DNA from: CAYMST01 sp964393115
GTDB lineage: Bacteria; Bacteroidota; Bacteroidia; Cytophagales; Cyclobacteriaceae
Direction: 5' to 3'
Assembly (NCBI GenBank): GCA_964393115.1
Contig: CAYMST010000013.1
Coordinates: 1-38,330, forward strand
DNA: 38,330 nt
Shown: one piece after another, positions 27,450-35,799 of the stretch
How the letters are laid out: every line of letters begins with the position of its first letter
Position numbering within the stretch: the first letter of the stretch is position 1
Program-made: the position numbers and the translations under genes
Notes under the pieces: model-generated
The model's input: only the letters and a program-made list of their open reading frames with translations
What the model was told of the DNA's origin: nothing
Databases searched by the model: none

Positions 27450-28451
27450 TCATCTCAGCAAAGTAAACACTTCATTATTAGGAAAATCTTCTCCTTTTAC
27501 CCTGGTGGTTAAGATCAATTGACCGTTTGAAAATAAGACTGATTCAAAATCTAGTTCACTTTCTTCATTGGTAGACTCTCCAGCAGTAACCAATGGATTC
27601 ATACTAGCCGATAAAACAGATTCTTCCATATAAATACTTGGCTCGAAGTAACTGTTTAATGATATCTCTCCCTGAAAAATAGAATCTGAAGTATATACAA
27701 AATAATTTTTCCTGAGGCCTAAAATCGAATACTGTGGGAAAAACACAATAGAATCGACCAAATCATCTCCTTCCTCTGTACCATTCTTGACCCAAGTACC
27801 CTCTACAACCCATTCTTTTAAGATTGGATATTCGGGGATCACCACCTCCATATCATCTATCAAAAACGAGGTCATATTAACGAGTTTATTTATACCCTTA
27901 ACCTTTTTTGACTCGGCAATGCTGTACTCACCCATTGGCATTAATCCAAAGTCTATATCATCGTTGGGATCTTCCAAAGTAAAAGTCGTTATGGAATCTG
28001 GTCGGTAAAAAACATCATCACGAAACAAAACCAGTTCTAAGGGTCGATCCATCCATGCCTCCAAAATTCCATCGTTATTTAGATTCACTGAAGTAGGTCT
28101 CAAATAATCGGTCAGTTCAACGGTATATTCAGACACGCTAGGATCAGAAACATCCAGCGGAAATTTAAATAACAAATCCCCAGAGGGTGCATTAACCCTC
28201 GTTTCAACACTTAAGACCTCTGGAAAGGCATTGGTGATATGAATTTCACCTTGAGCATCCGTTTCATGAAATCCCCAAAAATCGTTATCGAACCTCTTTC
28301 TATCATTGGAATGAACTCCATAAAAGGTTACGGAAAGATCCCGAAGAATGGCATCGTTATACTTGAAAGTCACACTGAAAGAAGTAGTTTCCTCTTCTTG
28401 ACAAGAAGAGAGAAATAGCCAAACAAAGCTGATTAAAATAATTTTTCTCAT
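27450..28451 (-). CDS. Lipoprotein of unknown function
   Basis: A 333-aa lipoprotein: the signal peptide ends L-F-L-S-S-C with Cys17 lipidated, followed by Q-E-E-E. The N-terminal part (about 22-110) looks like a carboxypeptidase-regulatory or transthyretin-like beta-sandwich (V-T-F-K-Y-N-D-A at the start, then D-A-Q-G-E-I-H-I), and the rest is beta-rich without a motif I recognise. It is the second gene of a likely two-gene unit, 36 bases after the outer-membrane protein gene. It probably sits in the outer or inner membrane facing the periplasm. No function is proposed. Confidence 0.8.
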   Translation of the reverse strand: MRKIILISFVWLFLSSCQEEETTSFSVTFKYNDAILRDLSVTFYGVHSNDRKRFDNDFWGFHETDAQGEIHITNAFPEVLSVETRVNAPSGDLLFKFPLDVSDPSVSEYTVELTDYLRPTSVNLNNDGILEAWMDRPLELVLFRDDVFYRPDSITTFTLEDPNDDIDFGLMPMGEYSIAESKKVKGINKLVNMTSFLIDDMEVVIPEYPILKEWVVEGTWVKNGTEEGDDLVDSIVFFPQYSILGLRKNYFVYTSDSIFQGEISLNSYFEPSIYMEESVLSASMNPLVTAGESTNEESELDFESVLFSNGQLILTTRVKGEDFPNNEVFTLLR

Positions 28452-28487
28452 ATAATAGTAGTTACGATGAAAATGGTAGTCTTTGAC

Positions 28488-29084
28488 TTATATTTTTATT
28501 CCATAATTGACAGAGGCGATGGGTAGTCTACGTGAAACACTTAAATCCCAATCATAATATACATCCCCTCTTTGTTGATTCAAGATTCGATACACACCTG
28601 CTTCAGCTTCAACAAACATTCTTTTCCCAATATTTTTTTTCAACCCGGTTACTATACCCAGTCCTACATACAAAAAGTTCTTTTTAGAGGGTCTTGAAGG
28701 AAAAACTTCAGTACTATTATTTCTATCTATTCCTTCCCTCATCAGAGCAACCATATCAGCTTCTAGAAAAAAACCTTGGTTAGATTTCTTACCAAAATAC
28801 ATTCTATATTGAAGTCTGAGTCTTAAGTTTTGTATCAAATCAACATATTCAACATATGAAGAATTGGAGTTGAAGGGAATCTTATTCAAATTTTTCCATG
28901 CGCTTATTCCAATACTGCTATGAGCATTTAGATAACGCTCATAGCCTATCTCGGCATCTGCAAACGGAATTGCAAGCAAATTCACTTTAACATGGTTTTT
29001 ACGAATTTCGTTTTCAGAAAGAGCCTGAGATTTAACGACAGAAACAGTTAATATCAAGGCAAAGCATACAAGTAGTTTATTCAT
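28488..29084 (-). CDS. Outer-membrane beta-barrel protein, DUF3575-like
   Basis: A 198-aa protein with a signal peptide cleaved after V-K-S at about residue 19. The mature part alternates polar and hydrophobic residues as in small eight-stranded barrels. K-V-N-L-L-A-I-P-F-A-D-A-E-I-G-Y-E-R-Y-L is reminiscent of DUF3575 proteins, in which a K-x-N-L-L start and a Y-E-R-Y strand recur. It ends in N-Y-G-I-K-I. The first gene of a leftward pair with the lipoprotein gene downstream, it has a promoter-like sequence immediately before its start codon. The role is unknown; the family name is a resemblance, not a proof. Confidence 0.7.
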   Translation of the reverse strand: MNKLLVCFALILTVSVVKSQALSENEIRKNHVKVNLLAIPFADAEIGYERYLNAHSSIGISAWKNLNKIPFNSNSSYVEYVDLIQNLRLRLQYRMYFGKKSNQGFFLEADMVALMREGIDRNNSTEVFPSRPSKKNFLYVGLGIVTGLKKNIGKRMFVEAEAGVYRILNQQRGDVYYDWDLSVSRRLPIASVNYGIKI

Positions 29085-29439
29085 GCTACAAAATTATACT
29101 TTTCTTGGCTAATGCAAAAAGTATTGGTCCATTAGTAACGACCCTTTACATCGTTTGACAAAAACGGTACAAAATCCAGGAATTTAGTGTACCTAAAACA
29201 CTAAACCGAACCGGTATAAACGTCGTTTTTACGCCTAGCAATATACCTATCTTAACACAAAATAAGACAACTTAACAATCTATTAATGAACTAGTTGAAT
29301 ACTATAATTTGAATAAAAACCCAGAAATAATGGAGATCATCTAATAATAAGCACTACTAATCAAAAGAATCTTAGTTCGGCTCTTCAAACCAATACTTTT
29401 ACCTCAGAGAAAGTTGAATAATTGATAACGGTTTGTCAT
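29085..29439. other. Divergent intergenic region
   Basis: AT-rich DNA between two divergently transcribed genes. Apart from a promoter-like motif for the leftward gene (29089-29117) I see no gene, RNA or repeat. Confidence 0.6.
29089..29117 (-). promoter_or_regulatory. Bacteroidota-type promoter motif before the outer-membrane protein gene
   Basis: On the minus strand a TTG (29115-29117) is followed after 18 bases by TAATTTTG (29089-29096), fitting the TTG / TAnnTTTG consensus of Bacteroidota. The -7 element ends only four bases before the ATG, which would give an almost leaderless transcript; this could also be chance in AT-rich DNA. Confidence 0.35.
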
Positions 29440-30735
29440 ATGAAAAGACTACTACCCTTTATACTATTGGTATATGTATGCTTATCTTCTTGTAGTCAAG
29501 ATGATGACATAGTTATATCCGATAGTCCAAAAATCATAGATCCTGAAGCTACTCTTTTCACCTATCGTGAGCTCTTTGATGAAAGGACTTTTGTATTCTT
29601 AACCTCACCTACTAAATCATCTACAGCAGTTAAGGAAGTTACTTACGGACAATCGGTTTCGTTCAAAAATAAAGAGCTTGGTGAAGCTTATGATTCATAC
29701 AACGTCCATATCATACGCCAGATCACAGGCTTGGGTGTGTATTACGCCAGTTCGTTTATGGGCATATTCGAAAATGGCTCGGAATATCCGTCACCGCTCA
29801 TTCAGGAAAAATGGAGAAATGACTCGGCCGGTTACTTTACCGTGGATATTCAGACCTCAAGGGTTCCTCAAGAGTCTCTTTATGGATATACCCGCCGAAA
29901 CTTTAGCAACGGAAACCTCAATGAGATAAGGAATGTAACAGAGTTCCATACGCAACCTAGTTTCTCCTATTTTCAACATACGTACGGAGGCAGTAAACAA
30001 CAGTATTATGCGTCAGTCCAAAATGTAACCTCTGGAGAGACAGTTGTGCTATCGGATCAGGATTTTAAAAAAGCTGAAGATTTCCTTTATATCAACCCAA
30101 ATCTTTCTCCTTGGCGATTTATTTCACTCGAAGGCATCAAAAATAACATCGACTACAACATTACCAATGGTCGGTTCTCAAGTGGCGTGGACACCATTTA
30201 TTATCCTAGGGATGTATTTGATCACTTCTCATATGCATATTATTTTGAGAACGCTACTTGGACACAGTCTTCTATGGAAGGTGAAACAAAAACCATTGAA
30301 CCCTTTCGATATCCAGAAATTCAAACTGAAGTATCAAATGAAGGCTATATGGGTGATTTTAGTGCTACAGGTGGTGATGTAGAATATAATGTGATCGGAT
30401 ACCTTAACTCTTTGGACAATGGTGTTCAACTTTATGGCTATATGATTTCCTCAGAACTTAATTCCTATAATGACCTTGGTGATTTTCAGGAAAAACTACT
30501 CCCACTACTAGAAGGTCACGAATTTGACTATACTAGAAATGAGGTAGTATGGTTAGAACTAATTGATTTGCCTAGTAAAAAGAGTTTTTCAGAGTTTCTA
30601 AATTCTCCTATCAAAGAGCCTTATTATCTTCTCGGAAGACGTTTTCCAAGAGTCAATGAGAGCAACACTCGATATTTGACTGGTGAACACAACACTTTCC
30701 CTTGGGAAGACCATGAATTTTGGAAACCTCTATAG
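29440..30735 (+). CDS. Lipoprotein of unknown function
   Basis: A 431-aa lipoprotein. ATG 29440 gives a compact signal peptide, M-K-R-L-L-P-F to L-S-S-C with Cys18 lipidated, followed by S-Q-D-D-D. An in-frame TTG 18 bases earlier is less likely. The mature protein is rich in aromatic residues and Ser/Thr, with no motif I recognise, and ends W-E-D-H-E-F-W-K-P-L. It stands alone on the plus strand, 143 bases before the Crp/Fnr gene. It is probably an envelope protein; no function is proposed. Confidence 0.75.
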   Translation: MKRLLPFILLVYVCLSSCSQDDDIVISDSPKIIDPEATLFTYRELFDERTFVFLTSPTKSSTAVKEVTYGQSVSFKNKELGEAYDSYNVHIIRQITGLGVYYASSFMGIFENGSEYPSPLIQEKWRNDSAGYFTVDIQTSRVPQESLYGYTRRNFSNGNLNEIRNVTEFHTQPSFSYFQHTYGGSKQQYYASVQNVTSGETVVLSDQDFKKAEDFLYINPNLSPWRFISLEGIKNNIDYNITNGRFSSGVDTIYYPRDVFDHFSYAYYFENATWTQSSMEGETKTIEPFRYPEIQTEVSNEGYMGDFSATGGDVEYNVIGYLNSLDNGVQLYGYMISSELNSYNDLGDFQEKLLPLLEGHEFDYTRNEVVWLELIDLPSKKSFSEFLNSPIKEPYYLLGRRFPRVNESNTRYLTGEHNTFPWEDHEFWKPL

Positions 30736-30744
30736 GGTATCTGA

Positions 30745-30754
30745 TGTGATCACA
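30745..30754. promoter_or_regulatory. TGTGATCACA palindrome upstream of a Crp/Fnr gene
   Basis: A perfect ten-base palindrome made of the half-sites TGTGA and TCACA placed back to back, about 125 bases before the regulator start. Classical Crp sites have six bases between these halves, so the resemblance is partial. Confidence 0.2.
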
Positions 30755-30878
30755 GTAGCTTTAATTAATAAAATGGTTATCAAGTTGCTGTGTACATAAT
30801 TATTATATGACTGGTTTTACGAACCGGGTATTAAGTTTTCACCTATAGTTAAACCATTAATGCATAAATTGTCAGATC

Positions 30879-31415
30879 ATGGAAAGCTGGCAAGATGTTT
30901 TAACGATCGATCCTGAATCCGTTACGAAATCCTTTTCGAAAGGAATAACCATTCAGCGTAAGGGACAATCGCACCTCAAGACTTTTTTCGTCAAAAAAGG
31001 GCTGTTGAGAAGCTATATTATCGACAGCAAAGGGAAAGAACATATTTTCATGTTCGCACCTGAGGGTTGGATAATTGCAGACGTTGAGTCTTTGGAATTC
31101 AGCCAACCTACAAAACTATTCATTGATTGTTTGGAGAATTCTGAGGTTATTATTTTTAATAGAAATCGACTGATAAATGGAGATTTTGACAAAAACCTTA
31201 TCAATAGAAATTTCAAGCTGCTGTACCGTAGAATGGGAATGCTTCAGCAACGCATTCTGATGCAAATGAGTGCTCCGGCATCAGACCGCTATCACTATTT
31301 CTTAGAGACCTATCCCCAACTACCGAATAGAGTACCCCAACATATGATTGCTTCATACCTTGGTATTACACCACAGGCGCTAAGCACGCTAAGGAGCAGG
31401 TTGCGAAACCAGTAG
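30879..31415 (+). CDS. Crp/Fnr-family transcriptional regulator
   Basis: The 178-aa protein has an N-terminal cyclic-nucleotide-like beta-roll (about 15-100, with F-F-V-K-K-G-L-L-R-S-Y and F-M-F-A-P-E-G-W-I-I-A-D). A long dimerisation helix (about 110-140) follows, then a C-terminal helix-turn-helix region (about 145-178, V-P-Q-H-M-I-A-S-Y-L-G-I-T-P-Q-A-L-S). The phosphate-binding cassette that makes true cAMP receptors (an R-S/T-A near the end of the roll) is not evident: P-E-G-W-I-I-A-D is followed by F-S-Q-P-T-K. Like many Bacteroidota members it is therefore probably not a cAMP sensor. It is shorter than E. coli Crp. The target is unknown; it may regulate itself or neighbouring genes. Confidence 0.88.
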   Translation: MESWQDVLTIDPESVTKSFSKGITIQRKGQSHLKTFFVKKGLLRSYIIDSKGKEHIFMFAPEGWIIADVESLEFSQPTKLFIDCLENSEVIIFNRNRLINGDFDKNLINRNFKLLYRRMGMLQQRILMQMSAPASDRYHYFLETYPQLPNRVPQHMIASYLGITPQALSTLRSRLRNQ

Positions 31416-31545
31416 GTTTATAAACAACACGTATTTGGCGATGCCTACTTTTACTAATTATTAATTCAACTTGTTTGATTATTAATGTAGATGAATGCTT
31501 TTTAGTCGTCAATGAGTTTGATTTGTGCATAAAACAAAATCCCTT

Positions 31546-32463
31546 ATGAGTCAGACAAATCATTCAGCTTGGCCTGTCCTAAACTTCGCTGAGATGCAGG
31601 ACACACTTGAGACGCTTCATCAATGGATCCAAATCGTGGGTAAAATACGTCTGCGAACAATGCCCTGGCAAAATCACTCTTGGCACTGTACGTTGTACGT
31701 GACTCCAATTGGCTTCTCAACCCATGCTATTCCTTACAACGGCCGACACTTCCAAATCGATTTTGACTTTAAGCAACACCAACTCATCATTCAGTGTTCC
31801 AACACAGACGCTGTGGTTATACCACTGACCTCCAAAACGGTAGCGGATTTTTATCAGGAATTAACAAGTGCGCTAGCTAGCATCGATATCCAGGTAACCA
31901 TCCATGCTAGTCCTAATGAAATGGATCCGGCTATTCCATTTGCTGAAAACACAACTAACAAAACGTATCACCCTGAAATCGCCAATAGGCTATGGCAAGC
32001 TATGGTAAAGGCCAATTGTGTTTTTAATGAATTCCGAACACAATTTGTCGGTAAAGCTAGCCCAGTACATCTTTTTTGGGGCGCTTTTGACTTGGCGGTC
32101 ACACGATTTTCAGGAGAACCGGCTCCGCTTCATCCTGGTGGTATGCCTAATATGCCGTTAGATGTTATGCAAGAAGCCTATTCTCAAGAAGTGAGCAGTG
32201 CCGGCTTCTGGTTAGGTTCAAAAGATTCCCCAATGTCTGTCTTTTACGCATATGCATATCCTACTGGAGAAGGTTTTGGGGATCAAAAAGTACTGCCAGC
32301 ACAGGCCTTCTACAGTCCTGAAATGGGTGAGTTTTTCTTAAAATATGAAGACGTCATAGCCAGTGAAAACCCAGAGAAAACGCTTTATGATTTCTTGCAA
32401 ACCACTTATGAAGCGGCAGTAAATACATCAAATTGGGATAGAAAAAAACTAGAGAAAAGCTGA
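31546..32463 (+). CDS. DUF5996 family protein
   Basis: The 305-aa cytoplasmic protein begins M-S-Q-T-N-H-S-A-W-P at ATG 31546; a GTG 21 bases upstream is in frame but less likely. W-P-V-L-N-F-A-E-M-Q-D-T, T-L-H-Q-W-I-Q-I-V-G-K-I-R-L and the later W-G-A-F-D-L-A-V-T-R-F-S-G match the conserved pattern of the DUF5996 family, including the H-P-G-G and F-Y-S-P-E segments. No signal peptide or membrane segment is seen. The family's biochemical function is not known to me. It follows the Crp/Fnr gene on the same strand after 130 bases, so co-transcription is possible but unproven. Confidence 0.85.
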   Translation: MSQTNHSAWPVLNFAEMQDTLETLHQWIQIVGKIRLRTMPWQNHSWHCTLYVTPIGFSTHAIPYNGRHFQIDFDFKQHQLIIQCSNTDAVVIPLTSKTVADFYQELTSALASIDIQVTIHASPNEMDPAIPFAENTTNKTYHPEIANRLWQAMVKANCVFNEFRTQFVGKASPVHLFWGAFDLAVTRFSGEPAPLHPGGMPNMPLDVMQEAYSQEVSSAGFWLGSKDSPMSVFYAYAYPTGEGFGDQKVLPAQAFYSPEMGEFFLKYEDVIASENPEKTLYDFLQTTYEAAVNTSNWDRKKLEKS

Positions 32464-32476
32464 GACCTCAAAAATT

Positions 32477-32511
32477 GCTGCTGTGCCCATACATCTGAGG
32501 AGCACGGCAGC
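32477..32511. terminator. GC-rich hairpin after the DUF5996 gene
   Basis: GCTGCTGTGC pairs with GCACGGCAGC (one G-U pair) around a 15-base loop. No T-run follows on the plus strand, whereas one does on the minus strand, although no leftward gene ends here. It is probably a weak or factor-assisted terminator of the DUF5996 gene. Confidence 0.4.
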
Positions 32512-32608
32512 CCAATAAAGTCATACAAATATTGTGAATGAACGCATATTGACGTTCACTACTCAGCATTTACGCTATACGATTGTGCAGTAACTATTAT
32601 CTTCACAC

Positions 32609-33817
32609 TTGATTTATATCGTTTCGAAGAATCCTGGTTCTATTTACCTACTTAAACTCAATATCATAAAACCGAGACGCACCGAGCTCATCTATCTTCT
32701 TATCACCATACTCTCCATAGGGCTACAATGGTATACACATGGCTTTGGGCTGTTAAAAACACATGACTCCTATCAATATTTATCCGCTGCGCATAGCCTC
32801 TCAACTTCCCATTCTCTGGTCGATCAAAACGGCCATCATTTTCTTTTTTGGCCACCATTATTTCCGATTATACTCTCCGCTATTCCCAACGCAGAACAGA
32901 CACTTGTTTGGGTCAATATGTTAATCACACTAAGTATAGCAGTCGTGGTATACCTTCTGATCAAGCGTTTCATCAAAAATCTGATACTGGCCATATTATG
33001 TTTTGTTCAAATCATGCTAAGCGTTCACTTGTTGCTTATCAGTACCTTCCTCTGGAGTGAGCTTATATTTCTTTTTCTCACCGTGCTTTTTATACATCAA
33101 CTGCTTCAGAAGCCTGTATCTGCCTTATCGTTTTATATAGCCATAGGTTTGGGGTTTCTGTTATGCCTTCAAAGGAATGCTGGTTTTTTCATTGTGACCG
33201 GTGGAGCTATTTGGACTTGGGTATCAGAAATACAATCCAATAAGAAGTACCTGAACGCTTTACTGCTATTAACAGGTGGCACATCAGGAGGGTTAGTGTG
33301 GAATATTTATGTTTGGACATCCTTTCCTCACCACCACATTGGATTATCAAATGAGCTCTTCCAATATGCCTACCACAACCTCCAAGTCTTACTTGCGGCA
33401 ACCGTAAACCTTGTACTTCCAGTTCCAGTTTTTACTATCTTGATCTTTACCATACTTGCCTTGCTCATTGTCTTGGTGTTAAAAAATGAACTCCGCAGTA
33501 AAGCTCCCATTCAGCTGCTACTACTCTTATCTGCGACGTACTTCCTATTCTTTGGTTTGGTGCTAACAATTAACATCACTGGATCTAAAATAGATATCGG
33601 GGAAGGAGACCGGTTTATATCCGTTATCTCACCATTCTTACACATGCTGATATTTAAATCTACGGAAGTGATCTGTGCCAAATTTAACCCTAAGTTTAGG
33701 TTGGTAGTTTATATCGTCATCTGTTGTTGGATGTCCTATCCAATAGTCAGAACTGTACGAAATGCTCACCAATGGCATTTGGTAAGTCTAAAAAAGTACT
33801 CGCAATCGCTCGATTAA
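32609..33817 (+). CDS. Multi-pass membrane glycosyltransferase, GT-C/ArnT-like
   Basis: The 402-aa integral membrane protein has about nine or ten hydrophobic segments. After the first segment it has L-L-K-T-H-D-S-Y-Q-Y-L-S-A-A-H-S-L, the acidic D-x-Y motif in the first external loop that GT-C enzymes (ArnT, GT39/GT83-like) use with a lipid-linked sugar donor. F-W-P-P-L-F-P-I-I-L shortly after is also typical. No ATG occurs until about residue 100, so I use the TTG at 32609; the frame is open back to 32594, so an ATT or TTA-adjacent start is not excluded. The stop overlaps that of the convergent cyclase gene. The acceptor, perhaps a lipid or surface glycan, is unknown. Confidence 0.75.
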   Translation: MIYIVSKNPGSIYLLKLNIIKPRRTELIYLLITILSIGLQWYTHGFGLLKTHDSYQYLSAAHSLSTSHSLVDQNGHHFLFWPPLFPIILSAIPNAEQTLVWVNMLITLSIAVVVYLLIKRFIKNLILAILCFVQIMLSVHLLLISTFLWSELIFLFLTVLFIHQLLQKPVSALSFYIAIGLGFLLCLQRNAGFFIVTGGAIWTWVSEIQSNKKYLNALLLLTGGTSGGLVWNIYVWTSFPHHHIGLSNELFQYAYHNLQVLLAATVNLVLPVPVFTILIFTILALLIVLVLKNELRSKAPIQLLLLLSATYFLFFGLVLTINITGSKIDIGEGDRFISVISPFLHMLIFKSTEVICAKFNPKFRLVVYIVICCWMSYPIVRTVRNAHQWHLVSLKKYSQSLD

Positions 33818-34860
33818 ATCATCTCTACGGAGTATATGGAGATTTCTTCTTGTTTTCCTCGAAGCTGTACTGAACTCAGTTTCTCTACCGAAAACAAGTC
33901 TTGATCCACTCTTGAAGCTAACGATTCAGAGATAAGTAGCTCCTGACCAAGGGCATTACATTGTCCTTGTATCCTCGCTGCGGTATTGATGGCATCGCCA
34001 TGGTAAGCAATTTCTCGTTTATACTTCCCGATTTCAGTTATCATGACGACGCCTTCGTGAATTCCAGCTTTGAAAAATGGCTTAATACCATATGTTGAAA
34101 GATAATAATCCTCCCTTGCCCGCAGCTGCTTTTTAAACCTAAAAAATGCTTTCAAAAACCGATGGTTTTTGATACCGTCATGAAACTCCCAAGTAATGAC
34201 CGCTTCATCACCTACATACTGATAAATTTCTGCCCCAAACTCGATCACAACACCTAAGTCATTAAAGCAGTCTTGAATCAATCGGCTATAGACCGCATGA
34301 CCAAGCTTCTCAGCCAATGTGGTCGAAGACCTAAGGTCTAAGAACATAAATATTCTTCTTTCTTCTCTTGGCTCATAAAACTGTCCCCTTAAAAGCTTTG
34401 AAAAGTTTCTTTCACCAAGCATCATACTCAATTGGCGAAATACAGTTATCACAAAATCTGCCGACAAGACATAAAAATAGACGGCAAAACTACCCTCGTC
34501 AAACGCAAAAGAGATAATATCCAACGTCGTCCCGAAGTAAAGCTGATAAACCGCATAGGCAATTAGAATAAGTACAATAATGAAGGAAGTGGCATAGAGC
34601 AAGCGTAATACCAAAAACCGTATGATGGTTGTTTTTCTGTAGATGCTTTCTTCCATCCAAAGCTGCGCCAAAGCCGAAAAACTACCCATGATAGGGCCAA
34701 GCGTCAATGCGATCAGAAAGCTGGACAAAAAATCAAATTTTAGACTTCCTGTTTCAGTAGTTCCTACGCCACGAACAACAGCCAGAAAAACAAATGCCGC
34801 GGTCCAAGCTATGCCATAGTTTCGAATTACTTTGAGCCGTCTTGTTTGATAAAAATTCAA
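33814..34860 (-). CDS. Membrane class III adenylate/guanylate cyclase
   Basis: The 348-aa protein has an N-terminal membrane part of about four helices (about 17-145) and a C-terminal class III cyclase catalytic domain (about 168-348). F-M-F-L-D-L-R-S-S-T-T gives metal ligand D175, and Y-Q-Y-V-G-D-E-A gives D218. G-K-Y-K-R-E-I-A-Y-H-G-D-A-I-N-T-A-A-R (278-296) is the substrate-binding loop, with the Asn/Arg transition-state pair N292 and R296. A Lys in this loop is consistent with an ATP substrate, but I cannot decide between cAMP and cGMP with certainty. The complete set of residues implies an active enzyme at the inner membrane. The gene is monocistronic, with its end overlapping that of the GT-C gene. 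Confidence 0.9.
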   Translation of the reverse strand: MNFYQTRRLKVIRNYGIAWTAAFVFLAVVRGVGTTETGSLKFDFLSSFLIALTLGPIMGSFSALAQLWMEESIYRKTTIIRFLVLRLLYATSFIIVLILIAYAVYQLYFGTTLDIISFAFDEGSFAVYFYVLSADFVITVFRQLSMMLGERNFSKLLRGQFYEPREERRIFMFLDLRSSTTLAEKLGHAVYSRLIQDCFNDLGVVIEFGAEIYQYVGDEAVITWEFHDGIKNHRFLKAFFRFKKQLRAREDYYLSTYGIKPFFKAGIHEGVVMITEIGKYKREIAYHGDAINTAARIQGQCNALGQELLISESLASRVDQDLFSVEKLSSVQLRGKQEEISIYSVEMI

Positions 34861-34933
34861 ATGGAGCTAAATTTTATGCAAACTTGCACCTAAACAGGTG
34901 AAAAAGCTATTGATCCATTATTAAAATAAGCTT

Positions 34934-35704
34934 ATGATTTTTCTAAATGTGCTAAAAGACCGAAATGAATTAATGTTTTGGTTTGGTGTCCTCAACCTGG
35001 TACTAGCCTTAATTTTCATTGTATTAAGTTGGATAAAACCATTAGAATTTGGAGGAACAAATGCCTGGTTTAAGCCGATTAAATTCATGCTTTCTACCAG
35101 TATCTTGACGCTCACATTAGCTTGGTACTGTGGATATTTACCATCTCATGATTTCTCAATCATGAATTGGACCTTGATCATTAGCTTAGGTTTTGAAATT
35201 GTTTATATCAGCCTTCAGGCGATACGACAGCAAGCTTCTCACTTCAATGTATCAACTCCTGTATATGGTGCACTATATGGGCTAATGGCAGTAGCTGCGG
35301 TCATTGCTACTCTAGCGGTAGGATACCTTGGCCTTAAATTCTATCAACACAGCTTTCCTGAATTACCTGATTATTACGTTTGGTCCATCAGGATTGGGAT
35401 TACTATATTTTTCATATTTTCTTTTCAAGGCTTCTTGATGGGAGCACGATTGGCACACACTGTCGGAGCAGCGGATGGTGGGTCAGGGTTACCCTTTCTC
35501 AATTGGAGTAGACTCTTCGGTGATCTCCGAGTAGCTCACTTTCTGGGGATGCATGCCCTGCAAATACTACCTCTATTGGCCTGGTATGTACTCAGAGATA
35601 TCAAGCTCACGGTAATTGTATCTGTCATCTACCTGGGAATCAACTGTTTTGTACTCATTCAAGCACTACAAGGAAGACCGTTTTTGAAGTTTATATATAC
35701 TTAG
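34934..35704 (+). CDS. Multi-pass membrane protein of unknown function
   Basis: A 256-aa inner-membrane protein with about seven hydrophobic helices. Notable loop motifs are F-G-G-T-N-A-W-F-K-P-I-K-F between helices 1 and 2, Q-G-F-L-M-G-A-R-L-A-H-T-V-G near residue 175, and R-V-A-H-F-L-G-M-H-A-L-Q about residue 205. The His in H-F-L-G-M-H could bind a metal or haem, but that is a guess. It has no signal peptide apart from the first helix. It is divergent from the cyclase gene across 73 bases and convergent with the metallo-hydrolase gene. I do not recognise the family. Confidence 0.75.
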   Translation: MIFLNVLKDRNELMFWFGVLNLVLALIFIVLSWIKPLEFGGTNAWFKPIKFMLSTSILTLTLAWYCGYLPSHDFSIMNWTLIISLGFEIVYISLQAIRQQASHFNVSTPVYGALYGLMAVAAVIATLAVGYLGLKFYQHSFPELPDYYVWSIRIGITIFFIFSFQGFLMGARLAHTVGAADGGSGLPFLNWSRLFGDLRVAHFLGMHALQILPLLAWYVLRDIKLTVIVSVIYLGINCFVLIQALQGRPFLKFIYT

Positions 35705-35720
35705 AAATTTCTAATGATGA

Positions 35721-35761
35721 CCAATTGCTCATCTATCAACTATAAATAGACAAGCAATTGG
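35721..35761. terminator. Possible shared hairpin between convergent genes
   Basis: CCAATTGCT and AGCAATTGG form a nine-base stem, with TCTA/TAGA as a possible inner stem, between two convergent genes. No clear T-run follows on either strand, so terminator function is uncertain. Confidence 0.4.
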
Positions 35762-35799
35762 TTCCTATTTGGGTTATCAGATAACGGAAAATTAGTATT

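Noticed and set aside
30879..34860. A cAMP signalling module made of the cyclase and the Crp/Fnr protein
   Set aside because: The genes are 3 kb apart on opposite strands, and the regulator lacks clear cAMP-binding residues.
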